DNA from: Mariannaea sp. PMI_226
Taxonomy: Eukaryota; Ascomycota; Sordariomycetes; Hypocreales; Nectriaceae
NCBI GenBank assembly: GCA_024336345.1
Contig: JANFOG010000002.1
Span: forward strand, 2,356,001-2,420,000
Reading direction: 5' to 3'
DNA length: 64,000 bases
Shown here: piece by piece, positions 12,756-24,885 of the stretch
How positions within the stretch are numbered: position 1 is the stretch's first letter
Layout: every line of letters starts with the position of its first letter
Program-made: the position numbers and the translations under genes
The notes under the pieces: generated by a model
Databases searched by the model: none
What the model was told of the DNA's origin: nothing
What the model saw: the letters and a program-made list of their open reading frames with translations, nothing else

Positions 12756-14258
12756 GCACCATGAGTGCTGTTCAAAGCGCATGGAATTTTAGATGTGACA
12801 CCATTCAATGTCAGAACGAATGAAAGTGCGGGTGGCATGAAGAACATCAGGCTGAACAACAAAAAAACTTCAAAGCGTTGAGCAGTCTGAGAGTTTCAAC
12901 TTTGCTCAACTTTATAATCACGTGTAACAAAGGGTTGTTGTTGAAGATTGGAATGTCATAACGTGCGAATGACTTTTACTTTATTAATTTGTCTTTTTGA
13001 AGAGGAAGGGGGGAGGATGAAGGAGAGAGGCAAAAGCTGTTGAGTCAGTCTGTTTTCTCTGGCGTGTGAGAATCAAAATGGATGTAATGGATAATTACAT
13101 GGGAACGGAAACAGGAAGTTGTGTTGAGACTAGAGCGGGAATAAAACACGTATTAGGAGTTGTTCCGTCGAGTCATCTAAAGAGTGAAAACCACCTGATT
13201 AGCATAAATAGACGCTGAGGTTGCGGAATAGTAGTATAGTCAATGTACGATGTGGCCCAAGATGGCACCATTCATGTAAAGATATCATGCAGTGCCTCGC
13301 CGTGGACAACGGCCCCACAATGACCCGGAAAGCCGGTACGCTGTACAAATTAGTGGACGGAGCTTCCGGCCTGCCCGGCGGAAGAAGGGACTCTGTTTCA
13401 GGCAGAAGTACGTACTGTAAACTTTGTACTTTGTACTTTGTGTAGTAGGTACTTTGTCCTCCGTGCTATGCACCTGCAATCAAGGAAGGAATGGCGCTTT
13501 TGTAATCAAGGAGCCTTTAGCTAGTTACCTTAGCTTGTGAAGTACGGAAGTACTCGTACCTTCCCTTCCTTGCACTAGCATGATGTACGTACCCTTCTAG
13601 CTTCCATTTTGAATCCTTCCAGCTACACAGTACGTACCTACGCACCTTACCGGAGGGATTGACTGGTTTATCCTGATGCGCCCCAGAATAAGGTCCCTTA
13701 GCCAGTACGTACCCTCTGCAACTGGATTGCTGTAGGATACATTGGGTACTTACTCTACCTCTTGGTTTCTGGTGGCACCTGCTATGTAGATAGGTAGCTT
13801 ACCTGTATGGGTAGGTACCTATAGTACGGTACCGCATAGCACCTGTCCTCTCGTTGATAGCATCGTGGCGCCCAAGGGCTGAGCTCCAGTTGCGTGGCTT
13901 AGCATCAACCGAGTCCGTAATTTGCGTCAGCTTTCCCAACTTCCATCCTTATCATCAACTTCATCACGATTGTTTTGCGAGCCCCCTTCCGTACATATCT
14001 CTCGCAACAGGCGACGATTCAATTACGCCTGTATTTATTCCTGCAGATTGCGGTTGTTCCGCCCAAGACCTTTTTCGCCAGTCCGTCATTTAATTGTCTC
14101 TGAAATCCGCATCCGTCGACTCTATACACATTATCTTCAAACAGATCGCCTCTCCCCCCCAGCTGTGGATGAGCATCCTTTTGAGGACACCTGCGCAGAA
14201 CAAGAATATACAGTGATTGCAGCTTAAAAAGCTGCGATCAAAGATAGGCATAGCTACT
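12756..14258. other. Intergenic region between snt2 and the kinase gene
   Basis: No coding signal is supported. The part from about 13400 to 13850 is dense in GTAC, TACGTAC and TAGGTA strings, including three copies of ACTTTGT at 13421-13441. The last 400 bases, which are C/T-rich, probably carry the promoter and leader of the downstream kinase gene. Confidence 0.5.
13421..13441. repeat. Three-copy 7-bp tandem repeat (ACTTTGT)
   Basis: ACTTTGT is repeated three times directly, inside a zone rich in GTAC and TAGGTA strings. Confidence 0.85.
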
Positions 14259-15572
14259 ATGGCCCAAGTTCTCCAAGATCTCTTCTACTCCTTTGGGAAC
14301 TGTCTCAACTGCTTCCCTGGATCCCCCACTCTCAAAATCAATAACCGCAGCTTCAAGATTCTAAGACTGCTCGGTGAGGTAAGCTGCTACTACATTTTCA
14401 TGCGCCCGAAAATTCTCCTGCTCACTCATTTGCGCATAGGGTGGCTTTTCCTACGTCTACCTCGTCGAAGATACTAGCTCCCATGAGCTGTTTGCGCTCA
14501 AGAAGATCCGATGTCCCTTCGGCGCCGAGTCTGTTCAGCAGGCGATGCGTGAAGTGGATGCCTACCGCCTGTTCGCCCACGTACCAAGCATCATCAGTGC
14601 TTTCGACCACTCGGTAGCTACGGAGCGCGGCGCTGACGAGTCTACCAAGACTGTCTACGTTCTTCTGCCCTACTTCAAGCGCGGCAATCTTCAAGACATG
14701 ATTAACGCCAATCTCGTCAATCACGACCGGTTTCCCGAGCGCCGTCTCATGCTGCTCTTCTTGGGTGTCTGCAAAGCACTGGCAGCAATGCACAACTACA
14801 AGCCTGCCGTTGAGCGCATGGATATGGGGCATGAAGAGGACGCCAGGATGAATACGAGGGGAAAGCGGACAGAGGAAGAGGAGGAAGGTGAACAAGAAAG
14901 GCCCCTAATGGAGGCTGAAAACCAAGTCAGCGGCGGCAGAACAGCGAACCAGTCATACGCACATCGCGATATCAAGCCAGGTAAGTACTCGCTCTCGGTC
15001 CGTTCTCTAAGTAGGCTGAGGCTGACAATTGATCTGTAGGAAACATCATGATCGATGACTCCGGGTCCAATCCCATTCTCATGGACCTCGGTTCCGTTGC
15101 TCAATCTCCAATCCCTGTCACCACACAATCCATCGCCCTCCAGATCCAAGATACAGCTGCCGAACATTCGACTATGCCTTACCGTGCCCCCGAGCTGTTT
15201 GATGTCCGCACCGGCACCGTCATCGACACGAAAGTAGATATCTGGTCTCTCGGTTGCACCCTCTACGCTTGCTTGGTTGGGAAGTCGCCCTTCGAGATGC
15301 GCTCAGACGAGACAGGCGGTACCCTTTCTCTGTGCGTCCTCGGTGGCGACTGGCGCTTCCCTGACGAAGGACCTCAGGGCGTGAAACGTACCAGCAGCAT
15401 GCGCCCGCAGGGGCAACAGCAGCAGGCTGCCCCCACCATCGAAATTAGCGAGCCTATTCGTGAGGTTGTGCGGAAGTGTTTGCATGTTGAGCCTGCAGAG
15501 CGGCCTGATATCAATGAGCTTATCGACCTTGTTCAAGATGTCATTGAGGAGCTTCCCGACGACGCCAACTAG
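14259..15572 (+). CDS. env7: Env7/STK16-family serine/threonine protein kinase
   Basis: Protein kinase of the NAK/STK16 family. Yeast Env7 is a palmitoylated vacuole-membrane kinase that restrains vacuole fusion. Exons 14259-14378, 14440-14980, 15040-15572; 397 residues. The glycine loop GEGGFSYVY spans intron 1 (residues 39-47). ALKK supplies the ATP lysine (K61). HRDIKPGN is the catalytic loop (D217, N222, across intron 2). The metal-binding motif is DLG (236-238) in place of DFG, as in STK16. APE is present as RAPELFD. Cysteines at about 15 and 18 (GNCLNCF) are candidate lipidation sites. A charged insert of about 50 residues (about 161-211, with a Glu run) sits before the catalytic loop. 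The gene is convergent with ams1, another vacuolar function, but 494 bp apart with no sign of co-regulation. Confidence 0.92.
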
Positions 15573-16066
15573 TTTACAGATTCTTTTTTTTTAACCCTCA
15601 AGGCAATAGGAACATTTTCAGGAAGGGTGTTGGGATATTCTAGGGATACTTGCCCCGTTTGACAGGAATCAATTTTTTTCTTGACTTCGCCTAGTTTGGC
15701 GGCTTTTATGCCGTATCTTAGGAAGAGCAGTGGCGTTTTACGGACTCGAACTATTAGAGTGGCATTGATTTGTATTTAGGTTAAGTTAGCCTTGACCACG
15801 GTGCGAATTTCCTATCATGTTTCGATTTAAGACTTATTCGTCGTTCTTGACTCCATTGCCAGACCCTTCAGGCACTCCTCACAAAACTCAAGCAGCGGGG
15901 GCTCCTTCGCCTCATATATATCCATTCTTATTTCTTGCCTGCCCGTTGCAAACCAAAAAAAAAAGAGAAAAAAAAAAGACTGCTGAGTCCAATTGAATGC
16001 CTGTTTTCAGAGCTTAAGCACAATTTGAATTGACCCTGGACACGTGCAGTCCGTCTCTCCATCGCC
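15573..16066. other. Convergent 3' spacer, kinase and ams1
   Basis: A 494-bp space between two stop codons, with T-rich and A-rich runs (15583-15593, 15956-15979) suited to 3'-end formation from both sides. No gene is seen. Confidence 0.5.
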
Positions 16067-19000
16067 CTACAGATGAAGCTTGAATGTTGCCACTTCAAAA
16101 GGTCGAAGTTTGATATCGAACTGGCCATCCTTGCAACTGATCTCCTCAAGTTCATCTTCCAAGATATTTGATTTTGTAACTCGTTTCAAGTCATACTTCG
16201 TCTCAATCTTGCCTCTGCTGTGACCACCCAGGGATTCGTACACGCGGCAGATGACGCTCTGTCCCTTATTGACTCGCATGACTTGGTCTTGGGAAACGTC
16301 CTCATCATCATGTCCCCGTTTGATCGTGTCAAGGACCAGCGACTGAGATTTATCCGTATTGACTAGCCGGATGGGAGACTTTGAAAGGCCTTGTATCGCT
16401 GCAGGTGATCCAGACAGAAGTTTGAGAGGGTTATTGAAGGCGTATGCCGCTCTGATAGTTGCTGAAGAAAGACTTCCGCTGTGTGGGAAGATGGCCCAGC
16501 GAATGGAGTGGCGCCCCATGTCTGCGTTGCCGTCGGGAGCCTTGGGAGACCGGAGAAGAGACAGCCGCATCAACTTTCCAGCAGTTGCAAACCCATACTT
16601 GCTGTCATTCAGAATGGAAACTCCATAGTTGTGTTCAGAGAGATCGGCAAATCGATGACAGCAAACCTCGAATTTGGCCATGTCCCAGCTTGTGTTGTAG
16701 TGAGTTGGACGTCTCGTGATGCTGTATGCTGTTTCGTACGAAGCCTCTGTGTTGACGATATCGACAGGGAACTCAACCTTGAGGAACTTGGAGTTTTCAT
16801 GCCAATCCACTTCGGCGGAACAATCAACCTGAGATGGCTGGCCATCAATGGCTGCAGACAAGCTAATGTACGATTTGAGGGAGCTCTTTTCGCTGATCTT
16901 GATATCAGTTACCAAGGTAACGCGATATGGCTTCTGCTCAAAAATGGTCGTCTGACCATACTCGACGGATCTGCGAGCATCCAAATGGAAGACCTCCACA
17001 TCCCATGCTTGCCAATATAGAGGCATGTCATCAAAAATGACAAACTGATTGGCTTTGCCACCCTTGTCAATGATTTCACGATCGTTGACAAGATCTCGGA
17101 GTGAGGTGATGCAGCCACCGTCAACAGTGACACGAAGTTGGTCATTTTGCAACACGAAAACGTCGAGTGACTCTCTGTGTATAGTAACCGCAGGGTTTTC
17201 GTTTCGCACATCCAAGGGACGGAGTGACAATAGCTGACCATCACCACTGGCAACGGCCGCCTCTGTATTGGAGACATCAACAAGTTCTTTGCGATGCCAT
17301 GGGAGAGTATTGACGGCAACAGACTTGTGGAGGCAATCTGAGCGAGCACCCAGCACGCCAAGGCTATCATACAGCTCGTCAAGCAATTTCTTTCCGGTCT
17401 CAAAGACCTTGGCGTAAAGCTGACATTCGTTAACATACAGTATATGTACCTAGGGCAGGAAAATTGCTTACCTCGTCTGAATCATCATAGCACATCTCGA
17501 TACTGCTTCCAGGGAGACAATCATGGAATTGGCAAAGGAGAACAGACTCCCACATGTCGTCAATATCTTTGGTGGGATACTTATACGCTGGATTCTCAAT
17601 TGAAGCAATTGTAGCCAGCTGCTCGATGTCTCGCAGCATCACTTCAGCTTTGCGGTTGTAGTACTTGTTGTTGGCCTGTGTTGTGTAGGTACCACGGTGA
17701 AGTTCAAAGTAGAGTTCACCGTACCAGGTTGGCAATTCGCCGACCTTGGAGTTAAGTCGATCGAAGAAGTAGTCAACTGAGTGACCAAGCTTCACCTTGG
17801 GGATACCGCCAAGAGTGTTACTGATGCCTGCACATCTCCGGAGCTTTTCAAAGTGTTGCCAAGTAGGACCGCCACCCCCATCACCTTTGCCGAAGAGAAG
17901 AAGTGACGAACTGTCGACTTGCATCGTCTTGTGTTGAGAGATGCTCCTTCTAAGATCGCCAAAGTCGGCTTCTGCTGTGTATGTCTCCGAAGGAGGCATA
18001 TGGCAGATGACCTGGCTGCCATCTGGACTAACCCACATGAAGGTGGTATGAGGGAAGTTGTTGATATTATTCCAGCTCAGCTTTTGCGTCAAGAACCGAT
18101 CCATGCCGGCCAATCGGCATAACTGTGGAAGTTGGCTGGAGTAGCCGAACGTGTCGGGCAGCCAGAAAGTACGGCAGCGAATACCAAACTCTCTTTCGAA
18201 GAATCTCTGGCCGTAGAAGAACTGTCGGACTAGAGACTCACCGCTAGGCATGTTGGTATCGTGTTCAACCCAACTACCTCCGATGGGATGGAACTGGCCG
18301 TCCACGACCTTGGCCTTGACACGCTTATATGCGTCTGGATATATTTGCTTCAACCACTTGTACTGTTGGGCTTGAGAGCAAGCAAAAGTGGCCTCAGGGT
18401 AACGATCCATTAGATCACACTGGTTGGTCCAGGATCGAACGACTTTGCGTTTTGTTTCAGCCCAGGGCCAGAGCCAGCAACTGTCAATATGACAATTGCC
18501 AACTCCGAAAACAACTGGCTCCTTTCCTACTTCATAGACCCTGTGGGAATCCACATCGGGCCCCAAGATTTCACGGGCAATCTCTCGGCACTTTAGGATA
18601 GATTCTTGATCATTGACCTGGAAAGTGTTGATGATTTTCATGGCAACAGTCAAAGCCCGATTCTGCTCGGCTCCATTCTCAGGAAGTTCGCGAGCGGCAT
18701 CGCCAAGTTCCCACATGTCGATGTGAAGCATACGTGCAGGCACATTGATGGCAACAATGTCGGCTTTGCTTAGAGTAAAATATTTTCTTGGGTCGGGCGG
18801 CGCAATCATAGTCTTCCCATCCGGAGCGTTCCCAAACATGCCGTTACAGGCCATTTCAATGTAGATAGTGTGTTCTTGGCCGTCGCGGAATGCCTGAGGG
18901 ATGATCCACTCGATTCGCTCACCACCACCAGTAAGACCTTGGATAGGGACTCCGTTTTCAGTCCATATAGTGCATTCATTGTTTGCATCCCAGTGAAGCT

Positions 19001-19425
19001 CAATGAGCTCCTCATCAACAATGTCTTTGGGAATGCGCAGCACCACTCGGAACCAGTGGGTAGACCACGATGGGCCAAATGAGGAACCAACATGTGTTTC
19101 CTTGAATTCATGACTGATGGCGTCATCAAATGTCGGACGGGAAGTGCCTGGCGCATCCCAAACCGAGATCTGGACATGAGGTTTCCCCGAGAATCGGGCA
19201 TTGTACATGTTTCTGAATAAATAGCGTTAGCTTTGGTGCAGAGCCATCTATAATACGCAGGACCGGAGTTGTAACTGACGCGAGTAGGTTGATTTTTTCA
19301 TACTGCCCTGGCTTATAGAATGGTTCTATACGGCCTTTCAGAATGCTTGTCTTAGGCACGCCGACCGGGTGGTCGACGAGAATGGGATAAGAGCCATTGC
19401 CCTTGGGCTCGCTGCCTCCACCCAT
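16067..19425 (-). CDS. ams1: Vacuolar alpha-mannosidase, GH38
   Basis: Class II alpha-mannosidase (GH38) that trims free oligomannosides in the vacuole; yeast Ams1 reaches it by the Cvt/autophagy route. Exons 19425-19280, 19212-17472, 17419-16067; 1079 residues, the usual Ams1 length. No signal peptide is seen, consistent with cytosolic synthesis. The first exon (DHPVGVPKTSILKGRIEPF) joins through an intron with a GTCAGT donor (19279-19213) to MYNARFSGKPHV. This gives the family sequence INLLANMYNARF, so the ATG at 19208 is internal and not the start. Zinc and catalytic residues are visible: GNCHIDSCWLWPWAE (H290, D292), WLPDTFGYS with nucleophile D402, and FHDCLPGSS near 614. The C-terminal half carries the beta-rich GH38 domains. 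It is divergent from ura6 over 2.3 kb. Confidence 0.95.
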
Positions 19426-21735
19426 AGTCGGATCGTCGGAGGGATGACCGGGAGCGGGAGGTGCTGAACGATTTGAGAGGCGGCGGAGCTTTCCTTGGGA
19501 TGGATCCCGACTCTGATTCTCAGGTGATAATGAATGGCGAGGACAGTCAAGCCAGACTGGTACGAGGGAGTCGCTGAGTAAAGGATCGTCGTACCTGTGA
19601 AACGTTCACGAGAGAGGTGGAGTGTTAGAGGATGGCCTTGTGTGATGGATGGTTGGGACAAGAGATAGCGTGAGTAGAAGCAAAGTTGAGTTGCGGGATA
19701 ACGTGTGATCCAGGATTGAAATGAGATATGACGGAAGTTGAATGGATGAGATCGAAGGAGGGAAAAGGGACAGAAGGGGGGAAAGGTGTGGGAGCTTTTT
19801 CAATGAAAGCAGCAGCTTGTTTCGGGGTAGGTCCCGTCCCCAGCTGGAAACGGCAGGGCAGCAAATAAACAAGCTCGTCTCGTGTAGCTTGGCTGTGTCA
19901 TGGAGGTGTACTGACGTCTTTAGCGACCCCTCAGTGCCCATCAGCAGGGAGGAACAGGGCCGCCCCGGTGCAGGTACGGGGACGGTTCCACCGCTAAATC
20001 GAAGTGCAGGGCATGGGGCGGGAATGTGACTCTGTCTTCGTGCGGGGAAGGGGAGCGGTGGGAGCTTGCTAGCCATTTATTCGACCGCTTGGATGGCGGG
20101 GATTGAGCAGCCGACATGAACTAAGGAAGTTAGTAACCTACCTCATTGTTTTCCGGCTGCTTGGTCCTAATAAGTTTTAGGGGACAAAATTATACAGATG
20201 CTAGAGACGGCCACGGTAAAAGACGTAGGAAGATGGAAGAGAGAAAGAGTGAAAGGATGTAACCTGGACGGATGAGCAGATGAGTGGGTGGATGGATGGA
20301 TCTGTGGTCGGAAGGATATAAAATTGCCAACGAATACCCACAAACACTATTCAGTGCTCTTCAGAATTGTTCTAATAGTAAGCTCTCACGGAAACACAGA
20401 CAGGTGAGGGAAATATCGGGTAACTTGCAGGTGAGGGAGGACAGAGGTAGGGGATCGAGCGGCGGAGGATCGGAATCGAAATCGTGAATGATAGAGAGGC
20501 AGATTGTCCAAGATTGGGGCCTTTTCGCGAATGAACAACAATACACCCACCCATTGATACTTGTGCCGTTGACTTGTTCCTGCTCAATTGTCTGTGAAGT
20601 GCAAGGTGTAGCATAAGAAGTATCTTATCTATAAATCCATAATCCTGAGGCAGGTACGAAGGCTGACCAACTACCTACCTACCTACCTTGCTGTAGGTAC
20701 TCAGATCTTGCCCACCCAACTTGCTTCTGCTGGAATCCGATCCCATCTGAAAGTTGACCACCAACCATAGTAAGGGTAAGGTACTTTTCACGCATTTGAG
20801 GTACATAGGTAGGCAGGGAGGTAGCTACTTAAGGTACCTACCTAGGTAAGTAGACGATTAGAGACATCGAGTGCAGCCCAAAACCCCCTGCTATCCACCT
20901 ACCTACATTTCGCAAGGTGGATGCTATACGTATTAGCCAGGTACACAGTAGAGTATCTGAAAGAGCCACTCAGAAGGAATTAGGTCAACTACAGTAAAAG
21001 GAAACTGTCGGGCTGAGCGTGTCATCTCTTCAAGGTAGCCGCCAATGAGATACGGTGTTCAGGGTCTCTATCCAAGGCAAGGTACCTCTACCTACACCTG
21101 GACCTTACCTTATGCTCCTTACCAGTGTTCTGTGCTCTGTGCACCAAGTCACAGTACTCCGTCTATGCCGCAATCTTCGTGTGTCTATTTTTATTTCCAC
21201 ATGTACAGTACATTTTTTTCAAAACAAGAAAAAAAAAACCTCCCACTCGCTCTGACCCCCCCCAAAAAAAAAAGGTATATCAATCGGCATCCTTGTTACC
21301 GACAGCAACGGCAGACTACCTTACCTATTTACAAGAAGCAGTTGCATTAGCAGGAATAGACTGCCAACGTAGTATTATAAGTTATCTTACCTCAGCTAAA
21401 GGACGGGCTTCACGTGATGACGCGCCAGTGGCTTTTCCCCTTTCCCCTGTCTCCATTTTCAGAAGTGGAATCCATATCAAGGCTATTACACCCGATTCGT
21501 CACTGAGTTAAATTGGTACCTCTTGCTTAGCTGTCAACTTAGCACTCCGCATAGGTACCAACTTCGCACCTCCTAACGGAACCGGAAAATAAACTGCTCG
21601 AAGTCATTCTTATTCTTCGTCCTCTTCATTCTTTTTGTACCCCTTTCAGCTTAATCCCCTAACCCCAATTGCCTCGCTCGCGCCCATCACCCGCCCCCCG
21701 TGTGGTCGCTAGCCTTCTCATACCTCGACGTCACA
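19426..21735. other. Divergent promoter region of ams1 and ura6
   Basis: No supported gene. The part from about 20640 to 21110 is packed with TACCTA/TAGGTA strings, including a run at 20671-20689 and opposite-orientation copies near 20808-20855. A-rich runs lie at 21224-21273. The last 100 bases before 21736 are C/T-rich, as usual for fungal core promoters. Confidence 0.5.
20671..20689. repeat. CTAC/CTAC tandem run in the ams1-ura6 spacer
   Basis: Four to five tandem CTAC units. TAGGTAGG-type strings of opposite orientation follow within about 150 bases, so the two could pair as inverted repeats. Confidence 0.8.
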
Positions 21736-22911
21736 ATGGCCGCCCGCATGACACCCCTCTCGGCGCGACTCGTCAGTGCTACCACTCGAGTCTCGTCCCG
21801 AGCTTCCTCGACGACTTTCTCCCAGAGCTTCTCGCGCTCTCTTCGTCAACAACGACGACCTTACTCCTCCCAGCCCGGCCGTAACGACACCGTCAAATTC
21901 TGGCCTTTTCTTGCCGTCATTGGTCTAGGAACACTTGGCTACATGGGCCTGGTTAATCGTCGCAAAGGTATGTCATACGCACGCTCACTGACTTTTCCCC
22001 CTCCCCCTCGTCCAAGAGGTGCCCTGCCCTGTGTCCCCTGCTCTCCCATGGCTTTACCCCTAGATATCAGTCGATGCAGCGATCCAAGCGCCTCGGCTGC
22101 AGCATGGAAATCGCAAGGACCTGCGGCGAGACTTATTTTGACGTGTTCCATTCTGCTCCATCTCCTTCCACCGCCCTGATTCCATCCACATGTTGTCCCA
22201 GGTTGTATCGCTGACAAAATTTCACCGCCAACAGACATGTCGCAACAGATTGAAGCACCAGCCTCTGCTGGCCAACTACCCGAGCCCGCAAAGTCTACTC
22301 CCGCCTTCGATCCCGCCGATGTCACCGTCGTCTTTGTTCTTGGCGGCCCTGGTGCTGGTAAGGGCACCCAGTGCTCGAGACTAGTCCATGAGCATGGCTT
22401 TATCCATCTTTCGGCTGGTGACCTACTGCGCGCTGAGCAGCAGCGACCTGGCTCCCAGTTTGGAGAGCTGATCAAGGACTATATCAGAAACGGCCTTATC
22501 GTTCCCATGGAGGTTACAATCAAGCTCCTTGAGAATTCTATGGCGGAGTCGCTGCAAAAGTCCGGTTCCAAGAAGGGTCGTTTCCTTATTGACGGCTTCC
22601 CTCGCAAGATGGACCAGGCCATCAAGTTCGAGGAAACTGTTTGCCCCGCCAAGATGGTTCTGTTCTTTGACTGCCCCGAAGAGGTTATGGAGGAGCGCCT
22701 GCTTGAGCGAGGCAAGACTTCTGGTCGCTCCGATGACAATGCTGAGAGCATTCGCAAGCGGTTCCGCACCTTTGTCGAGACGAGCATGCCCGTTGTTGAG
22801 TACTTTGAACAGGAGGGCAAGGTTGTCAAGCTCGACGCCACCCCTCCTCCTGATCAGGTCTTCGTCAAGACACAGAAGGCTCTTGCCGACAAGCTTGGTG
22901 CTAACTACTAA
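21736..22911 (+). CDS. ura6: UMP/CMP kinase (uridylate kinase) with N-terminal leader
   Basis: Nucleoside monophosphate kinase that phosphorylates UMP and CMP with ATP in pyrimidine synthesis. Exons 21736-21967 and 22235-22911; 302 residues. The kinase part begins after the intron at Met79 (MSQQIEAPA). It shows the P-loop [10 protein letters not shown] (about 114-123), the NMP-binding GDLLRAEQQ, the IDGFPRK motif and the Arg-rich lid ([12 protein letters not shown]). Exon 1 encodes a Ser/Arg-rich leader with no acidic residues before about position 51, then a hydrophobic segment (55-73, [19 protein letters not shown]). It looks like a mitochondrial presequence plus membrane anchor. The 267-nt intron is long for this window and ends just before the internal Met. 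Yeast Ura6 lacks such a leader, so a cytosolic form started at Met79 is possible. Confidence 0.93.
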
Positions 22912-24885
22912 GCTCATCGCGCTGGAACCAATCCTATAATAAGCGCAAGCTACGCATATACATGGTATCATGGCTTATGTACGCACACAAATACACTCAC
23001 TCATACACATGCACGGGGGGCACCACTTAGCATGGAAGAGCAACACACAATGGTTTGGATCGGGACTGTAGTCGGAACACGGAAGGAGGGAAAAGATTCA
23101 TCTAGAAAGGTAGACTGGGTACGAGAAATGGGGCTTCCTGGTGTCGTGTCATGGCCAAATCGCTGGCATTTCCCTTTTTTTTTTTTTTTTTTACTTTGTT
23201 TTCTCATCTTCTTTTCGACCTGATATTTGCCTTGCGCATTCTTTTCTTGTGTAATATACAATTGTCATTGCATACTGCCGAAACCAGCGATAGACATGCA
23301 CTTACAAAGGACAATGGAGACTATCGTAGAACGGTAGCGGAACCTGTACGAGGAGATGGGTTAGACTATATTATGTATCTTGGATGGATTTGATGCTTGA
23401 TGTGAATATATTTATATCAATGACCTAATCATCCCGAAAACTGTGTGGCAAATGCGAGTAGGCGACCAATTAAACTACAGACTGACCGATTTCCTCAATC
23501 TGATCAAAGAAGAACCTCGTAAATAATTGTCCTTGTACCTGGGTACTTGCAATAAAAGCACAGAGCAGCTTCATTTTCTTCTGCTTCTTCTTTTTTCTCT
23601 TTTCTTTTTTTTTTTGCCTCTCATGATCCATGATCGTTCCACTATACTTGACTTCCCGGTTGGACCCGAGGCAGAGTACACCGACGTGGTGAGTAAGTAT
23701 CTTACGCTTTGTGTTTTGCCACAGTTACACAGATTTCCGAGTTCGCATGGTATATCTGGCCTGTTATGGATTCCTAAGTAGGTAAGTACCTAGGCAAGTA
23801 CAGAAGGCAGGAAGTACATAACTCCTGGCCTTGCCGAATTTGCCTTTTTTTTTTTTTTTTTTTGGTGAAGATAGTGGCAGATTTATTAATTTATTTGATC
23901 AAATAAAACAATGCAGATAATCTCATGATAGCTGATGAACTCAAGCCAGCGCCAAGCCAAAAGGGAGGGCAGGGAGAGAGGGGAAAAAAAGTAAATAAAA
24001 GGGAAGAAAAAAGCAAGGCGTCTATTCCTCGTAGCCCACTCACATGAAGAAGCGTGTCTGCCTGCATTTTCGGCTATCCATCTATTTATGGAATTGCAGG
24101 ACCTAATGCTGGTATCCCTGAACTCCTCATGGTTCAGCGCACCATCATCTGGTCATGTCTACTCATTCAGGAAGAAAACCGTTTAATCACTCGACTTCAT
24201 TTCCCTGAAACGAAAAAGAGTGAGGATTAGGGGAAGAAGGGGGGGGGGAGGAGGAAGAGAGAAAGCTGAACGCAATCACAACTATTGCCCACTATCGGTT
24301 CATTTACAGGATTTTATATTGTTTTTCTCCTTTATTTGTTTCTTCTCTCAACTACCTATCGTGTCGTAATGAAGGGAGAACGCTCCTCAGGGGTTGCTTA
24401 TCAGTTGCATTTTGCTTGCATTGCCTTCTTCTCGATTGAGACCCAGTTTGTCGTTGCAAAAGGACAACAATCCAAAGGTGTCGAGGCTTGTGTGTTTGTG
24501 TGTGTGTGTGTGTGTGTAACCGAATATTTATATACATATGTATATATGTATAGGCTAGAAAATCGAGTCCCTTTTGACTCCTGCTCAGGCGTGTAGGCGT
24601 GTTCGCGTGTGTATGTACCCTTTGCAATAAATCAAACCTGCCCGCAGCTGTGGTGGTGGTGGTCGACGCCGGAGCACCAGGTATATGTATATGAGAAAAA
24701 TGCAACCAGAAAATGCAATCGACGCATAAGATAGAGGAGTTTTGTTCGCCGTCATTAATGTTCCCCAACCCGGACCAAACCAAAGCCAAGAGAAAAAAAC
24801 AAAACCAAAAAGAAATAAAAGAAATAATCAACAACTCGCAATATCCAAGAAGTAGTCGCACCAAAAAAAAAGACAAAACAAGTCA
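22912..24885. other. Convergent 3' spacer, ura6 and repeat protein gene
   Basis: About 2 kb without a supported gene. It contains two long T runs (about 23174-23192 and 23845-23863), a TG dinucleotide run at 24497-24517 and a short TAGGTAAGTACC cluster near 23778. Confidence 0.5.
24497..24517. repeat. TG dinucleotide microsatellite
   Basis: About ten uninterrupted TG units, preceded by a shorter TG run, in non-coding sequence. Confidence 0.9.

Noticed and set aside
15730..15760. AGTTCGAGTCC on the minus strand, similar to a tRNA B box
   Set aside because: The flanking bases do not form a T-stem and no acceptor stem or anticodon arm is present.
19126..19661. Minus-strand frames read as separate short genes upstream of ams1
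   Set aside because: The part 19425-19280 is the first exon of ams1; the remainder is out of frame or intron.
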